A stretch of DNA of 64,000 nt, from positions 33,139 to 97,138 of IMG/VR virus record IMGVR_UViG_3300030102_007788, one strand, 5' to 3'. Below the pieces are notes generated by a model. The model had not been told where the DNA came from, did no database searches, and was given only the letters and a program-made list of their open reading frames with translations. Positions 31,935 through 41,353 of this stretch are shown in pieces (within the stretch, counting starts at the first letter, position 1; every line of letters starts with the position of its first letter). The DNA is from a virus. The translations under genes were made by a program, and so were the position numbers.

Positions 31935-32863
31935 AAATATTCATAGCAGGGCATAATGGTCTTGTTGGTTCAGCCATCAAGAGAAGGTTAGCGGGAGAAG
32001 ACGTTGAAGTAATTTATGCTAATAGGCATAGCTTAGACCTACTCGACCAAAGGGCAGTAGGGTACTTCTTCGAAGCGAATAAGCCAGACGTTGTCATAGA
32101 TGCCGCAGCCAAAGTTGGAGGTATTCACGCTAACAATATCTATCCAGCAGATTTCATTTATCAAAATTTACAGATTCAAAATAATATAATTCACAGCTGC
32201 TTTGAAAACAAAGTTAAGAAGTTAATTTTTTTAGGTAGTATATGTATTTACCCAAAGTTTGCTGAGCAACCAATCAAGGAAGAATACTTACTGACTTCAC
32301 CCCTTGAGCCTACTAACGAACCCTATGCCGTAGCAAAGATAGCTGGAATTAAGATGTGTCAAAGTTATTACCGCCAGCATGATTGTGATTTCTTTTCTTT
32401 GATGCCAACGAATCAATACGGGCCTAATGATAATTTTCACCCCGAGAATTCTCATGTTTTACCAGCCCTTTTACGACGTTTTCATGAAGCTAAACGAGAC
32501 GGTGTGCCTTCTGTTAAGGTGTGGGGCACGGGTAAAGCTAAAAGAGAGTTTCAATATGTTGACGACTTGGCTGATGCTTGCGCTTTTGCTATTGAAAATA
32601 TTACAGCAGCCGATGTCTACGAAAACGGAGCCACACATTTAAACGTGGGAACAGGGGAAGAGTGGTCAATAGAAGGCTTGGCTCAAAAGATAGCTCAAGT
32701 TGTCGGTTACGAGGGCGATATATTGTTTGACGATAGAAAGCCAGACGGAGTACTAAGGCGTGTTGGAGACAACTCTCGTATAAACAAATTAGGCTGGAGT
32801 CACAAATACTCTTTAGAAGAAGGTCTCGATTTAACCTATAATTGGTACAAGGATAATGTCTAA
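31931..32863 (+). CDS. fcl: GDP-L-fucose synthase
   Basis: A 310-residue SDR enzyme, the second step of GDP-L-fucose synthesis: epimerisation and reduction of GDP-4-keto-6-deoxymannose. GHNGLVGSAIKRRL, AAKVGGIHANN, LGSICIYPKFA, EPYAVAKIAGIKM and REFQYVDDLADA are all hallmarks. Adjacent gmd gives the substrate. Confidence 0.93.
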   Translation: MKIFIAGHNGLVGSAIKRRLAGEDVEVIYANRHSLDLLDQRAVGYFFEANKPDVVIDAAAKVGGIHANNIYPADFIYQNLQIQNNIIHSCFENKVKKLIFLGSICIYPKFAEQPIKEEYLLTSPLEPTNEPYAVAKIAGIKMCQSYYRQHDCDFFSLMPTNQYGPNDNFHPENSHVLPALLRRFHEAKRDGVPSVKVWGTGKAKREFQYVDDLADACAFAIENITAADVYENGATHLNVGTGEEWSIEGLAQKIAQVVGYEGDILFDDRKPDGVLRRVGDNSRINKLGWSHKYSLEEGLDLTYNWYKDNV

Positions 32864-33896
32864 GAGAGTATTAGTAACAGGAATCACTGGGCAAGACGGT
32901 TCCAACATGGTTGATTACTTGCTAAAAAATACCGATCACTTAATTTTTGGTATGGCAAGAAGGTCGTCTAACATAAATTTAGAAAACTGTACTGATTTTA
33001 TTGATGACGAAAGGTTTCAGTTAGTTTACGGAGACCTAACGGACAGCTTTTCAATCGCTAAATTAGTACAAGAGATTCAACCAGACTATTTTATAAATTT
33101 CGCCGCCAACTCTTTTGTTGGATGTAGCTGGGATATGCCTGAGCACGTAATGGACACTAATACTGTTGGCACCATTAGGTGCTTAGAGGCTATTAGGAGA
33201 TATCAACCTAAATGTAGATATTACAGTGCCGGAAGTTCAGAAGAGATGGGAGACGTAGATTACAGCCCACAAGATAAAGCTCACCCACCTAAACCCAGAA
33301 GCCCATATGGAGTATCCAAAGTAGCGGCTAGATATTTAGTTAAAGTTTATAGAGAGTCCTATGGAATCTTCGCCATTCATGGCATCTTGTATAATCACGA
33401 GGGTATCCGAAGAGGCGAAGAGTTCGTTACCCGTAAAATTACCAAGGGAGTTGCTCGTATATTATGTGCAATGGACCAAGGGAAGGAATTTGACCCGATC
33501 TCGCTAGGCAATATAAATTCCAAGCGAGATTGGTCTGATTCTGAAGATTTCATCCATGGAGTTTGGCTTATGCTTAATCAAGATGAGCCAAAAGAATATA
33601 TTCTATCCAGCAACGAAACTCATACAATAAAAGAGTTTGTTGAAGTAGCTTTTGAAGCTGCTGGTATTGAAGGCACATGGAGCGGAGAAGGGATAAACGA
33701 AAAATATACATGCTCCCTTGACAAGACTCCATTAGTAGTAATATCTGAGAAATTTTATCGCCCCTGTGAGGTAGATATTCTTTATGGCGATTCTACCCCA
33801 ATAAGAGAAGAGCTAGGATGGAAACCTGAATGGGACTTTAATGGTTTAGTAACTAGAATGGTAAACAATGACATTCGGTTGAAAAAAAATGGATGA
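32856..33896 (+). CDS. gmd: GDP-mannose 4,6-dehydratase
   Basis: A 346-residue SDR enzyme, the first step from GDP-mannose to GDP-L-fucose. GITGQDGSNMVDYLL, RSSNINLENC, AGSSEEMGDV, PRSPYGVSKVAARYLV and YNHEGIRRGEEFVTRKITKG follow the family closely. Overlaps fcl by eight bases. Confidence 0.93.
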   Translation: MSKRVLVTGITGQDGSNMVDYLLKNTDHLIFGMARRSSNINLENCTDFIDDERFQLVYGDLTDSFSIAKLVQEIQPDYFINFAANSFVGCSWDMPEHVMDTNTVGTIRCLEAIRRYQPKCRYYSAGSSEEMGDVDYSPQDKAHPPKPRSPYGVSKVAARYLVKVYRESYGIFAIHGILYNHEGIRRGEEFVTRKITKGVARILCAMDQGKEFDPISLGNINSKRDWSDSEDFIHGVWLMLNQDEPKEYILSSNETHTIKEFVEVAFEAAGIEGTWSGEGINEKYTCSLDKTPLVVISEKFYRPCEVDILYGDSTPIREELGWKPEWDFNGLVTRMVNNDIRLKKNG

Positions 33897-34521
33897 TTAC
33901 ATTTGCATTTTTGACAACGTCTTTAATGACACTAGCAAGATAGACAGTTTTTACGACTATCTGCTAACTGAACCTGACTTAAATTATTTTTGCGAAAAAG
34001 ATAAAATTTTAAATTTTAATGAAGGGGAAGAGTATTTTAACCACTCTTCAGTGTTCAAGCACATATGGGATAAGCACGCTTCTCATTTTGACACAAAGAA
34101 AAAAACTCTTTATTTTGAAATGTGGTACAACCATAGCCATGGGGCTTATCACGTAGACAAAGACGAAGGTCATTACGATTTAAATAATGAAATTATCAGC
34201 CCTATATTTTCTTCTGTATTTTTTTTAGGACCCAGTGAAACTATTAGTGGAGGTGATCTGTATATAAATACGTTAGGTATGAGCGCTTTGGACGAGTTTG
34301 AAAGACCTAAAACTAAGCATAATATTTTAAATGTCGATGGGCCAGAGTGGGTTAAAATTGATTTCAGGTACAATAGATTAGTCGTTTTTGATCCTCGTTA
34401 TCCACACGTTGTCTCCCCAATTATTTGCGAGAACGAAAAGTTGCCACGTACCAGTATTGCGTTAAACCCTTGGGATAAGCCTTTGGTAGAAGGAACTCCC
34501 TATGGTTATTTCAACAAGTAA
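33889..34521 (+). CDS. 2OG-Fe(II) oxygenase-like protein
   Basis: A 210-residue protein. HSHGAYHVDKDEGH near residue 84 gives an H-x-D pair, and YPHVVSPI and LPRTSIALNPWDKP near the end give the distal His and the Arg that holds 2-oxoglutarate. Such enzymes often hydroxylate proteins or sugars. It closes the sugar island and overlaps gmd by eight bases. Confidence 0.7.
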   Translation: MDDYICIFDNVFNDTSKIDSFYDYLLTEPDLNYFCEKDKILNFNEGEEYFNHSSVFKHIWDKHASHFDTKKKTLYFEMWYNHSHGAYHVDKDEGHYDLNNEIISPIFSSVFFLGPSETISGGDLYINTLGMSALDEFERPKTKHNILNVDGPEWVKIDFRYNRLVVFDPRYPHVVSPIICENEKLPRTSIALNPWDKPLVEGTPYGYFNK

Positions 34522-34527
34522 AACGTC

Positions 34528-34556
34528 TTGACTTACTTCCCTGTTTCGCCCATCAT
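34528..34556 (+). promoter_or_regulatory. CCCTG-type promoter for the uvsX operon
   Basis: TTGACT (34528-34533), CCCTG (34539-34543), CATCAT (34551-34556), spacer 17. The ATG at 34563 is only six bases beyond the -10, so the transcript would begin about at the start codon. Confidence 0.7.
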
Positions 34557-34562
34557 TCATTT

Positions 34563-34946
34563 ATGGCCGCTAAACGGAAGCGCAAACCTACCTTAAATCA
34601 GTTCATTATCAATAAGCTTCTGGATAATCCAAAAGCTATTTGGAAGAACAAAGGTATCGTTTCCCGTGAAATGGGGTTCACAAAAAAATTAATAGAAAAA
34701 TACCCGCTTGAGGCTTTTTGGAGGGCGTTGCCTTTGAAATTTAGCGCCGAAAGCTTGGCTTGGTACATTTCTCCACAGGGATGGGCCTACCTTAAAATAG
34801 AGTTTGCTAAATTTTCTATGGATATTAAGCCTAGCGAGACCCATAATACGTCGGACTCCAAGTTCGGAGAGGACAAAATTATTTCAAAAACTACTAGAAC
34901 AATAGAGGATTTTTTAAAGTATGGCAGCGAAAAAGAAAACGGTTGA
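34563..34946 (+). CDS. Hypothetical basic protein before uvsX
   Basis: A 127-residue protein, Lys/Arg-rich at the N-terminus (MAAKRKRKPTLNQF). LEAFWRALPLKFSAESLAWY is the most hydrophobic stretch. It overlaps uvsX by 26 bases, so it may act with the recombinase, for example as a loader, but no family is recognised. Confidence 0.55.
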   Translation: MAAKRKRKPTLNQFIINKLLDNPKAIWKNKGIVSREMGFTKKLIEKYPLEAFWRALPLKFSAESLAWYISPQGWAYLKIEFAKFSMDIKPSETHNTSDSKFGEDKIISKTTRTIEDFLKYGSEKENG

Positions 34947-36012
34947 AGGGTTTAACCCAGTAGATCAGATAGAAAGCTATCTTAATGCTCACAAAGATGA
35001 GCATTTTAATTTTGAAGAAGAGCCAAATTACGTGGTTTCAAGCGGCAGCTTGCTTCTCGATAACGAAATGTCAGGAGGAATCAGGCCCGGAGTTATTAGG
35101 GCATCTGGTGTATCAGAAGGCGGCAAGACATCTTGTGCCCTGTCTTTTGCTAGAAATTTTCAAGATACCGTTAAGAACGGAATGGTTATCTACATCAAAT
35201 CGGAGGGTAGATTATCTCCCGAAATGATAGAGAGATCAGGCGTAGACACCTCCAAGGAAAAATGGTTTGTCTATAAAAGTAATATTTTTGAAAGCGTTTT
35301 ACAGTTAATGAGGGAGATGATCATGAACAACCCTACTGACTGTAGGTATTTCTTTATCATTGACTCTATGGACGCAATGGTTCCCAAAAAAGATCTAGAG
35401 AAGGGTTTTGACGACCCAGATAAGGTGGCTGGAGGTTCAGTATTAAGCTCCACATTTCTAAAGAAAATGGCTTTAGGACTTTCCACAAAAGGTCACATTT
35501 GTTTCATGATCTCTCAGGTTAGAAGTAAGGTGAGCGTGAACCAGTATGAAAAAACTGACCCCAAGCTAACAAATGCCTCTGGCGGCAATGCCCTTCTTCA
35601 CTACTCTGATTGGATTCTGGAATTTCAGCAGCGATTTGGAGGCGATTCAATTCCCGCTAAAGCTGACAAGCCTGAAGGTCATTATTGCAAGATTGTATTT
35701 CGTAAGAGTGCAAACGAAAAGACAGGAACTGTTGTCCGCTACCCAATTAAATATGGCAGAGTAAACGGTAAAAGTGTCTGGGTGGAGTATGAAGTGCTTC
35801 AGTTTATGATGGAGTGGGACATGGTAGATGTTAAAGGCGCATGGATAATCGTTGACGATCAAATTGTAGAGGACGTTAAAAAAGAAACTGGACTCGAGAT
35901 CGCCTCAAAACATCAAGGTGCAGATAATTTCAGAAAATATCTAGAAGAGAACACCGAAATATGCAATTACCTGTTTAGCAAATTCAGGAATGCTCTCACC
36001 ATTGCATCGTGA
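34921..36012 (+). CDS. uvsX: RecA/UvsX-like recombinase
   Basis: A 363-residue strand-exchange protein. Walker A GVSEGGKT is at residues 63-70, followed by a catalytic-Glu strand (YIKSEGRLSPEMIERSGVD) and a Walker B (YFFIIDSMDAMVPKK). NASGGNALLHYSDWILEFQ near residue 218 matches the RecA L2 and following strand. Its divergence from host RecA suggests a phage UvsX-type role in recombination-dependent replication. Confidence 0.88.
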   Translation: MAAKKKTVEGFNPVDQIESYLNAHKDEHFNFEEEPNYVVSSGSLLLDNEMSGGIRPGVIRASGVSEGGKTSCALSFARNFQDTVKNGMVIYIKSEGRLSPEMIERSGVDTSKEKWFVYKSNIFESVLQLMREMIMNNPTDCRYFFIIDSMDAMVPKKDLEKGFDDPDKVAGGSVLSSTFLKKMALGLSTKGHICFMISQVRSKVSVNQYEKTDPKLTNASGGNALLHYSDWILEFQQRFGGDSIPAKADKPEGHYCKIVFRKSANEKTGTVVRYPIKYGRVNGKSVWVEYEVLQFMMEWDMVDVKGAWIIVDDQIVEDVKKETGLEIASKHQGADNFRKYLEENTEICNYLFSKFRNALTIAS

Positions 36013-36425
36013 AGCTTTACGACATAAGAGGGAGACTTGTAAATAAAAGTGTCACTAGATATAAAATTGACTGGGATGCCGCTTGTAGATCAAAACTACA
36101 ATACAACGTTAAACAATTTTTCAAAACGTTTTGGTATGGCCAAATCTGCTATGAAGAGTTTCCAGTTTACGGAACTAGGATGAAAGTTGATCTAGTAAAC
36201 ATGACTAAAAGAATAGCTGTTGAAACCCAAGGGGCACAGCACGACTCCTTTAACAAGTTTTTCCACAATAACTCTAGAGCCAATTACTTAAGGTCAATAA
36301 CTCGCGACCACGATAAAAGAATATGGTTAGAAAACAATAATTTTAAAGTTTTAGAGATTTTTGAGGAAGATTTAAAGTCTTTATCGAAAAAGTATATTAG
36401 CGATAAGTTTGAAATAGATATCTAA
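36009..36425 (+). CDS. Vsr/PD-(D/E)XK-like nuclease
   Basis: A 138-residue protein. TRMKVDLVNMTKRIAVETQG near residue 56 carries the D...E-x-Q core and QHDSFNKFF follows; HDKRIWLENNNFKVLEIFEE is the usual C-terminal helix and strand of the Vsr/DUF559 fold. Its ATG overlaps the uvsX stop (GTGA), suggesting a joint role in recombination or repair. Confidence 0.6.
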   Translation: MKLYDIRGRLVNKSVTRYKIDWDAACRSKLQYNVKQFFKTFWYGQICYEEFPVYGTRMKVDLVNMTKRIAVETQGAQHDSFNKFFHNNSRANYLRSITRDHDKRIWLENNNFKVLEIFEEDLKSLSKKYISDKFEIDI

Positions 36426-36428
36426 AAT

Positions 36429-36438
36429 AGTGTAATAT
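36429..36438 (+). promoter_or_regulatory. AGTGTAATAT box, candidate late promoter
   Basis: Exact AGTGTAATAT two bases before an ATG at 36441 and eight before the ATG at 36447. If TGTAAT acts as a -10 the transcript would start about 36443, making the second ATG the usable one. Confidence 0.5.
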
Positions 36439-36446
36439 TTATGCAG

Positions 36447-36719
36447 ATGAGTAAAAGCCAAACGACAAGAATTCCGGACTCGCTCCTAGATCAAATTAGT
36501 GAGTGGTCTTGCGGAGGATTCATGTTATTTAATTTCGATGAGGATGGTAATCCCCAAGTATACTCAAAAGTAGAGAGTGAAAAGAACGCTATGTCTCTAC
36601 AATACTTAATTAACCATTGGTCTGAAGCCATGGAATCGATGAATTCAGATACTTTCATTAAAAATTTAAATAGTGCTTTTGACGATCCAGAAGAAGAAGG
36701 ATACGAAGACGATGAGTGA
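36447..36719 (+). CDS. Hypothetical acidic protein
   Basis: A 90-residue protein from the ATG at 36447 (92 from 36441). The C-terminus is strongly acidic (DDPEEEGYEDDE). It overlaps the tubulin-like gene by eight bases. No recognised family. Confidence 0.5.
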   Translation: MSKSQTTRIPDSLLDQISEWSCGGFMLFNFDEDGNPQVYSKVESEKNAMSLQYLINHWSEAMESMNSDTFIKNLNSAFDDPEEEGYEDDE

Positions 36720-37977
36720 TACCGATATAAACCAATACTACCCACAGGACGAAGTTCCTCCTGTTACTTTAACTGCTGGCGAGGCACCAGAAGCTGCTCC
36801 CGCAACACCAGAAGAACCCAAGCCAAATACTGAGGAGGCTCCAGCTACGGAACCTGTAGAAGACTTGGGCATTGATTTACCAGATATTCCACTACCCGAC
36901 GACGAACCGATAGAAGACGCGATCAAAGATACTTTTGACGATGCTGCTTTTAACTTTGCGGTTGTGGGTGTCGGGCAAGGAGGTTCTAGGCTGGCTGAGT
37001 CTTTTTGGAACTTGGGTTATCGTCGTGTTGGTGTTATTAACACCGCTCAACAGGATCTTTCTTTGATCAAAATTCCTGAATCAAATAAATTGCTAATTGG
37101 TGATGGAGGAGCTGGTAAAAATCCTGACGCCGCTGATGAGGTATTTAGAACTAGATATGAAGACATATTAGATTTTCTTAAAAAGACTTTCGGCGCTGGA
37201 TACGAAAGGGTTCTGGTGTGTGCTGGCGCAGGTGGAGGCACCGGAGCGGGAGGGGTCGCTAGGGTTTTGGAAATTTGCCATGATCTAAATCAGTCTCTCG
37301 GAAAAGAGACTAAGGATACTGACGCAAAGGTTGGATGCATTCTTGCGTTACCAACTAAAGGCGAAGGTATCAAAGTCCAAGACAACGCTAAGAAAACGAC
37401 ACTTAAAGTCTTAGACTTGCAAAAAGCTGGCGTTATCTCCCCGTTGGTTATACTGGACAATGAAAAAATTAAGCAGCTTTATCCCAAGCTGAGCGTAAAT
37501 CAATTTTGGACTACTGCAAATAGCAGTATCTGTTCTGTATTTCATTTGTTCAATAAGATTTCCGCTAAAGAATCTGCTTATACTACTTTTGACAAAGCTG
37601 ATTTGGATACTATTTTCTCATCGGGAATTATTATGTTTGGAGCAACTCCTGTTAAGGATACATCCGAAACTGGCATTTCTTACGCCGTGAGAGATAATTT
37701 GCGTAAGAATATTTTAGCAGGCGTTGACGCATCAACCGGAAACGTTGCTGCTTGTATCATTATCGGAGACAAAGATTCTCTTGACAATATCCCTCAGTCT
37801 AGCTTAGAACATGGGTTTGAACAATTGAGTCGGATGATGGGTTCAGGCTCAACAGTTCACCGCGGTATTTATGCTGGCGCCAAGAAAGGCGTAGCCGTTT
37901 ATACTGCTATCGGAGGTCTGCAGGCACCTGAAAACCTGTTCGATTATTTCTTCAAAGTGGACCGAGTATATAAATAG
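36712..37977 (+). CDS. FtsZ/tubulin-like GTPase
   Basis: A 421-residue protein. Residues 1-78 are an acidic, Pro/Ala/Glu-rich tail. The GTPase part starts at VVGVGQGGSRLAESFWNLGY (84-103). AGAGGGTGAGG (171-181) is the tubulin signature GGGTG(S/T)G that grips the GTP phosphates. TFDKADLDTIFSSGIIMFG (292-310) matches the T7 loop and strand of FtsZ, with Asp294 and Asp297 in place for GTP hydrolysis. So it looks active, and closer to FtsZ than to PhuZ. Phage tubulins position DNA or the replication zone in the host cell. The N-terminal tail is unusual. Confidence 0.85.
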   Translation: MSDTDINQYYPQDEVPPVTLTAGEAPEAAPATPEEPKPNTEEAPATEPVEDLGIDLPDIPLPDDEPIEDAIKDTFDDAAFNFAVVGVGQGGSRLAESFWNLGYRRVGVINTAQQDLSLIKIPESNKLLIGDGGAGKNPDAADEVFRTRYEDILDFLKKTFGAGYERVLVCAGAGGGTGAGGVARVLEICHDLNQSLGKETKDTDAKVGCILALPTKGEGIKVQDNAKKTTLKVLDLQKAGVISPLVILDNEKIKQLYPKLSVNQFWTTANSSICSVFHLFNKISAKESAYTTFDKADLDTIFSSGIIMFGATPVKDTSETGISYAVRDNLRKNILAGVDASTGNVAACIIIGDKDSLDNIPQSSLEHGFEQLSRMMGSGSTVHRGIYAGAKKGVAVYTAIGGLQAPENLFDYFFKVDRVYK

Positions 37978-37980
37978 TAT

Positions 37981-39486
37981 ATGCCCATATATTCTAATCA
38001 AGTCGAGCATCATGTGCTCGGCGGGCTGCTAAAACACCCAACTGTCCTTTCGGAGATTGATTCTTTTGTTAGTATAGGTGATTTCTACAACGATGTTCAT
38101 CAGACTATATATTGCGTATTAAGAGATTCTATCCTTAGCGATGATAAGATCGATAAGGTGCTAATTGCTACAAAGATATCTAATTTAGGTATTTCCTCAA
38201 AAGATGATATCGAGATATACGATTATATAAATACTCTTTTCCACACCCCAATTACTAAAGGCGCTGTTATAGAAGCTTGCAAGGAATTGGTTAAGTTTAG
38301 AATCAGAAGAGAGTTAAGCGAGACTGCTGACAGAATAAAAGATCATGTTAAGAATTCTTCATGCGAAACATTAGAGGATATTATATCTAAGTCAGACTCT
38401 ATATACGGGGACAAGGTAACTAGCTACTCCTTTGAGGATGACCCTAAAAATGTTTTTGATGATTTAGAATACCTCATTGAAGAGAGGGGCAACAACCCAG
38501 TCGAGGACACAGGACTCGCTACGCCTTACAATGAGTTTAATCGATTGTTTGGCGGCCTAAGAGACGGTAACGTATATGCAATTGTTTCTAGACCAGCGCA
38601 GGGTAAAACTACTTTCATAAACGACATCTGCCTTGGCACCGCAATCAAAGCAAACGTGCCAGTACTAGTACTGGATACAGAGATGACAACTGAAGAGATT
38701 CAGTTTCGTATGGCAGCAGCAAATACTGGAGTCCCTCTGTGGTATTTGGAAACTGGTAAGTTCAGAAATAACAAAGAAATGTTAAATAAGGTTAGAAACT
38801 ATTTTAATAACCTTAAGACCCATAATTACTTCCACTACCATGTAAAAAATAAAAACGTTGACGAGATATGCGCTTTAATTAGGAGGTGGCATATGAAGCA
38901 TGTTGGCCGAGGTAATAAATGCATTATAGCTTACGACTATGTAAAACTTACAGGTGAAAAGGTAAGTCAAAACTGGGCAGAGCACCAAGCTATCGGCGAG
39001 AAGATTGATAAACTTAAAAGGATAGCTGAAGAAATAAAAGCTCCACTTATTACTGCTATGCAGATGAATAGGTCGGGAGAAAGCCATAACAGAAATTCTA
39101 ATACTCTTGTTGACGATAGTTCAGTAATATCGTTATCCGATAGACTTCAGTGGTTTGCTACATTCGTAGCCATCTTTCGGCGAAAGACGGTAGACGAAAT
39201 AGCGTTAGATGGAGAACGTTTTGGTACTCATAAACTTGTACCACTTAAAACTCGATTCCAAGGTAAGGACGCAGCAGGTCACCAAGATTTAATTCGTCGG
39301 CAAACTGTAGAAACTATAAATGGCAGAGAGGTTGAAAGTGAAAGATTGATGAACAACTTCCTTAACTTCACCGTAGAGAACTTTAAAGTGTCAGAGCAAG
39401 GGTCACTTCAAGACATCATCAGATTTGAGTCTCAGAATTTTGATATACAGTCTGGAAACAATGATGACGACGGATTACTAATATGA
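37981..39486 (+). CDS. dnaB: DnaB-like replicative helicase
   Basis: A 501-residue protein. The N-terminal domain (SNQVEHHVLGGLLKHPTVL) matches the DnaB N-domain. RecA-like core: SRPAQGKTTF Walker A at 203-212, LVLDTEMTTEEIQFRMAA, Walker B CIIAYDYVKL, and ITAMQMNRSGE with the helicase Gln/Arg sensors. It unwinds the phage fork and works with the next gene, the primase. The C-terminus is acidic (NNDDDGLLI). Confidence 0.92.
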   Translation: MPIYSNQVEHHVLGGLLKHPTVLSEIDSFVSIGDFYNDVHQTIYCVLRDSILSDDKIDKVLIATKISNLGISSKDDIEIYDYINTLFHTPITKGAVIEACKELVKFRIRRELSETADRIKDHVKNSSCETLEDIISKSDSIYGDKVTSYSFEDDPKNVFDDLEYLIEERGNNPVEDTGLATPYNEFNRLFGGLRDGNVYAIVSRPAQGKTTFINDICLGTAIKANVPVLVLDTEMTTEEIQFRMAAANTGVPLWYLETGKFRNNKEMLNKVRNYFNNLKTHNYFHYHVKNKNVDEICALIRRWHMKHVGRGNKCIIAYDYVKLTGEKVSQNWAEHQAIGEKIDKLKRIAEEIKAPLITAMQMNRSGESHNRNSNTLVDDSSVISLSDRLQWFATFVAIFRRKTVDEIALDGERFGTHKLVPLKTRFQGKDAAGHQDLIRRQTVETINGREVESERLMNNFLNFTVENFKVSEQGSLQDIIRFESQNFDIQSGNNDDDGLLI

Positions 39487-40379
39487 GCGATGGTATTAAA
39501 GATATCTTAACAGAGATAGGTTATACTCTTCGTGACTGCGGTAAGGAGTATAGAACTAAACCCCTATACAGAGATTCTGATAACCCAAATGTATTATGTA
39601 TTCAAAAAGAAACTGGTGTTTGGTTTGACTTCAAAGAAAACAAATACGGAAAGCTAGAAGATCTAGTAAAGCTCACCTTAGACCTCAAAGATATCTCAGA
39701 GGCAAAAGATTTCATCAAAAGCAAGGGCGTAACGCATACCGTAGCTCGACCAAAAGAAAAACTAAAAAGCCAAGCCTTTTACAAGTTAGATAATTTGAGT
39801 AAAATGTTTCCCGAGTACGAATACTGGGAGAGTAGAGGTGTTAGCTCCACCACACTGAAGATGTTAGAAAGCGGAGTGATGAAAGAGGGAAAATTAAACA
39901 GTAGATATGTTTTTCCTATTTTTGATGGTTATGATCGATTGGTAGGTTGCGCAGGGAGAGATATCACTAATAAAAGCCCGATAAAATGGAAACTTTTAGG
40001 GGAAAAGAGGTACTGGGTCTATCCTTTTAAATACAATAAAGATGAAATATTAAAAACCAAACACGTATTCCTAGTCGAAAGCATTGGCGATATGCTAAGC
40101 TTATGGGAAGCTGGGATTAAAAATACTTTAGTTTTATTCGGTTTATCCGCGTCATCAAAAATTAAACAAATCTTGATGATGTTAAATCTGGATAAAATTT
40201 ATATTTCCCTCAATAATGATGAAAGCGAAGCGGGGAACAATGCTGCGAAAAGCATTTACGTAAGCCTCTCTAATCATTTTGACAATAACCAGTTACAAAT
40301 TGAACTTCCAACTAAAAACGATTTTGGTTGTATGTCAAAAGAAGAAATATTAACATGGCACAAAAGAATAAAGATGTAA
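39483..40379 (+). CDS. TOPRIM-type DNA primase
   Basis: A 298-residue primase without the long DnaG C-terminal helicase-binding domain. GVWFDFKENKYG near residue 48 resembles the zinc-less N-terminal phage primase domain. SRYVFPIFDGYDRLVGCAGR then VFLVESIGDMLSLWEAGI holds the TOPRIM Glu, and KIYISLNNDESEAGNNAAKS the acidic metal site. Its start overlaps dnaB by four bases. Confidence 0.82.
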   Translation: MSDGIKDILTEIGYTLRDCGKEYRTKPLYRDSDNPNVLCIQKETGVWFDFKENKYGKLEDLVKLTLDLKDISEAKDFIKSKGVTHTVARPKEKLKSQAFYKLDNLSKMFPEYEYWESRGVSSTTLKMLESGVMKEGKLNSRYVFPIFDGYDRLVGCAGRDITNKSPIKWKLLGEKRYWVYPFKYNKDEILKTKHVFLVESIGDMLSLWEAGIKNTLVLFGLSASSKIKQILMMLNLDKIYISLNNDESEAGNNAAKSIYVSLSNHFDNNQLQIELPTKNDFGCMSKEEILTWHKRIKM

Positions 40380-41353
40380 AAGAAAGAATACTTTCAGCAT
40401 CTAGAATTAAGACCCTCGAGACTTGTTCTTGGTCATATTGGTGCAACTATCACCTAAAAGTACCACAGAAGCAAAATGAGGGCGCCTTACGGGGTACTGT
40501 GTGCCATCTAGTGTTTGAAATGCTTGTCAAACCCAAACATAAAAAACATTTTACTAAAATTTTAAAGGCTAGCAGTATTCACGGTAGCCCTGCTGTTTTG
40601 CGTATGGTAATGAAGCACCTCACGCAAATGGAAAAAAGCTTTGACCTACCCATGACCAATGAGGAGAACACCGAATTGGTTGATGACATGATAGTTGTAG
40701 GCCTGAACTGCGATTTTTTTGGGAAAGGAGGTAAAGTTGACAAGCCTGAGCATGAGTTTCTTCTGGAAAGTAAAGATCCCGAATACAAAATAAGGGGCTT
40801 TATTGACAAACCTATAGTCTACAAAAAAGGTAAAAAGATTAAAATTGTAGATTATAAAAGTAGTAAGTATAAATTTCGTGGGGAAGAACTGCACTCAAAT
40901 GTTCAAGCGATGGTTTATACTCTGGCTGCTCAAAAAGAGTGGGAAGGTTATACCCCTACTGTAGAATTTCAATTTCTGAGACACCCCCGCAGCCCATTGC
41001 AGCAGCTACAGTTTAATAAAGAGCAGCTTCGAGGACTAGAGTATTATCTAGCTCATACTTTTTTTATTATAAATAATTTTACAGAAGAAACCGCCAAAAC
41101 TAACTATGCGGCAGACACCAAGAAAAATTCTTGGCTATGTAAGATTGGAAAATGGAGATGCCCTTACTTAGATGCGTATGATTACTTTGCTATTGTAGAC
41201 AAAGAAGGTAAAGAAATTAAAAGCTCTTTTAAGCGTAAAGACTTGGTAGGCAAAGTTTTAGATGGGCAAAAAATTAAAAAAAAGAATTACCCCGGATGCC
41301 CTCGTCACGAGCCGCAAAGCGCCTCAGAGAATATCCTTGACATGTTTACCTGA
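40355..41353 (+). CDS. PD-(D/E)XK nuclease of the RecB/Cas4 type
   Basis: A 332-residue protein from the ATG at 40355. SASRIKTLETCSWSYWCNYH holds the first cysteines; GFIDKPIVYK then KIVDYKSSKYKFRGEELHSN gives the D...D-Y-K nuclease core; C-terminal CKIGKWRCPY and CPRH could complete an Fe-S cluster as in AddB/Cas4. Probable exonuclease in recombination or replication. Overlaps primase by 25 bases. Confidence 0.75.
   Translation: MAQKNKDVKERILSASRIKTLETCSWSYWCNYHLKVPQKQNEGALRGTVCHLVFEMLVKPKHKKHFTKILKASSIHGSPAVLRMVMKHLTQMEKSFDLPMTNEENTELVDDMIVVGLNCDFFGKGGKVDKPEHEFLLESKDPEYKIRGFIDKPIVYKKGKKIKIVDYKSSKYKFRGEELHSNVQAMVYTLAAQKEWEGYTPTVEFQFLRHPRSPLQQLQFNKEQLRGLEYYLAHTFFIINNFTEETAKTNYAADTKKNSWLCKIGKWRCPYLDAYDYFAIVDKEGKEIKSSFKRKDLVGKVLDGQKIKKKNYPGCPRHEPQSASENILDMFT

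Noticed and set aside
34563-34946. UvsY-like mediator
   Set aside because: Position next to uvsX is suggestive, but no UvsY motif can be seen.
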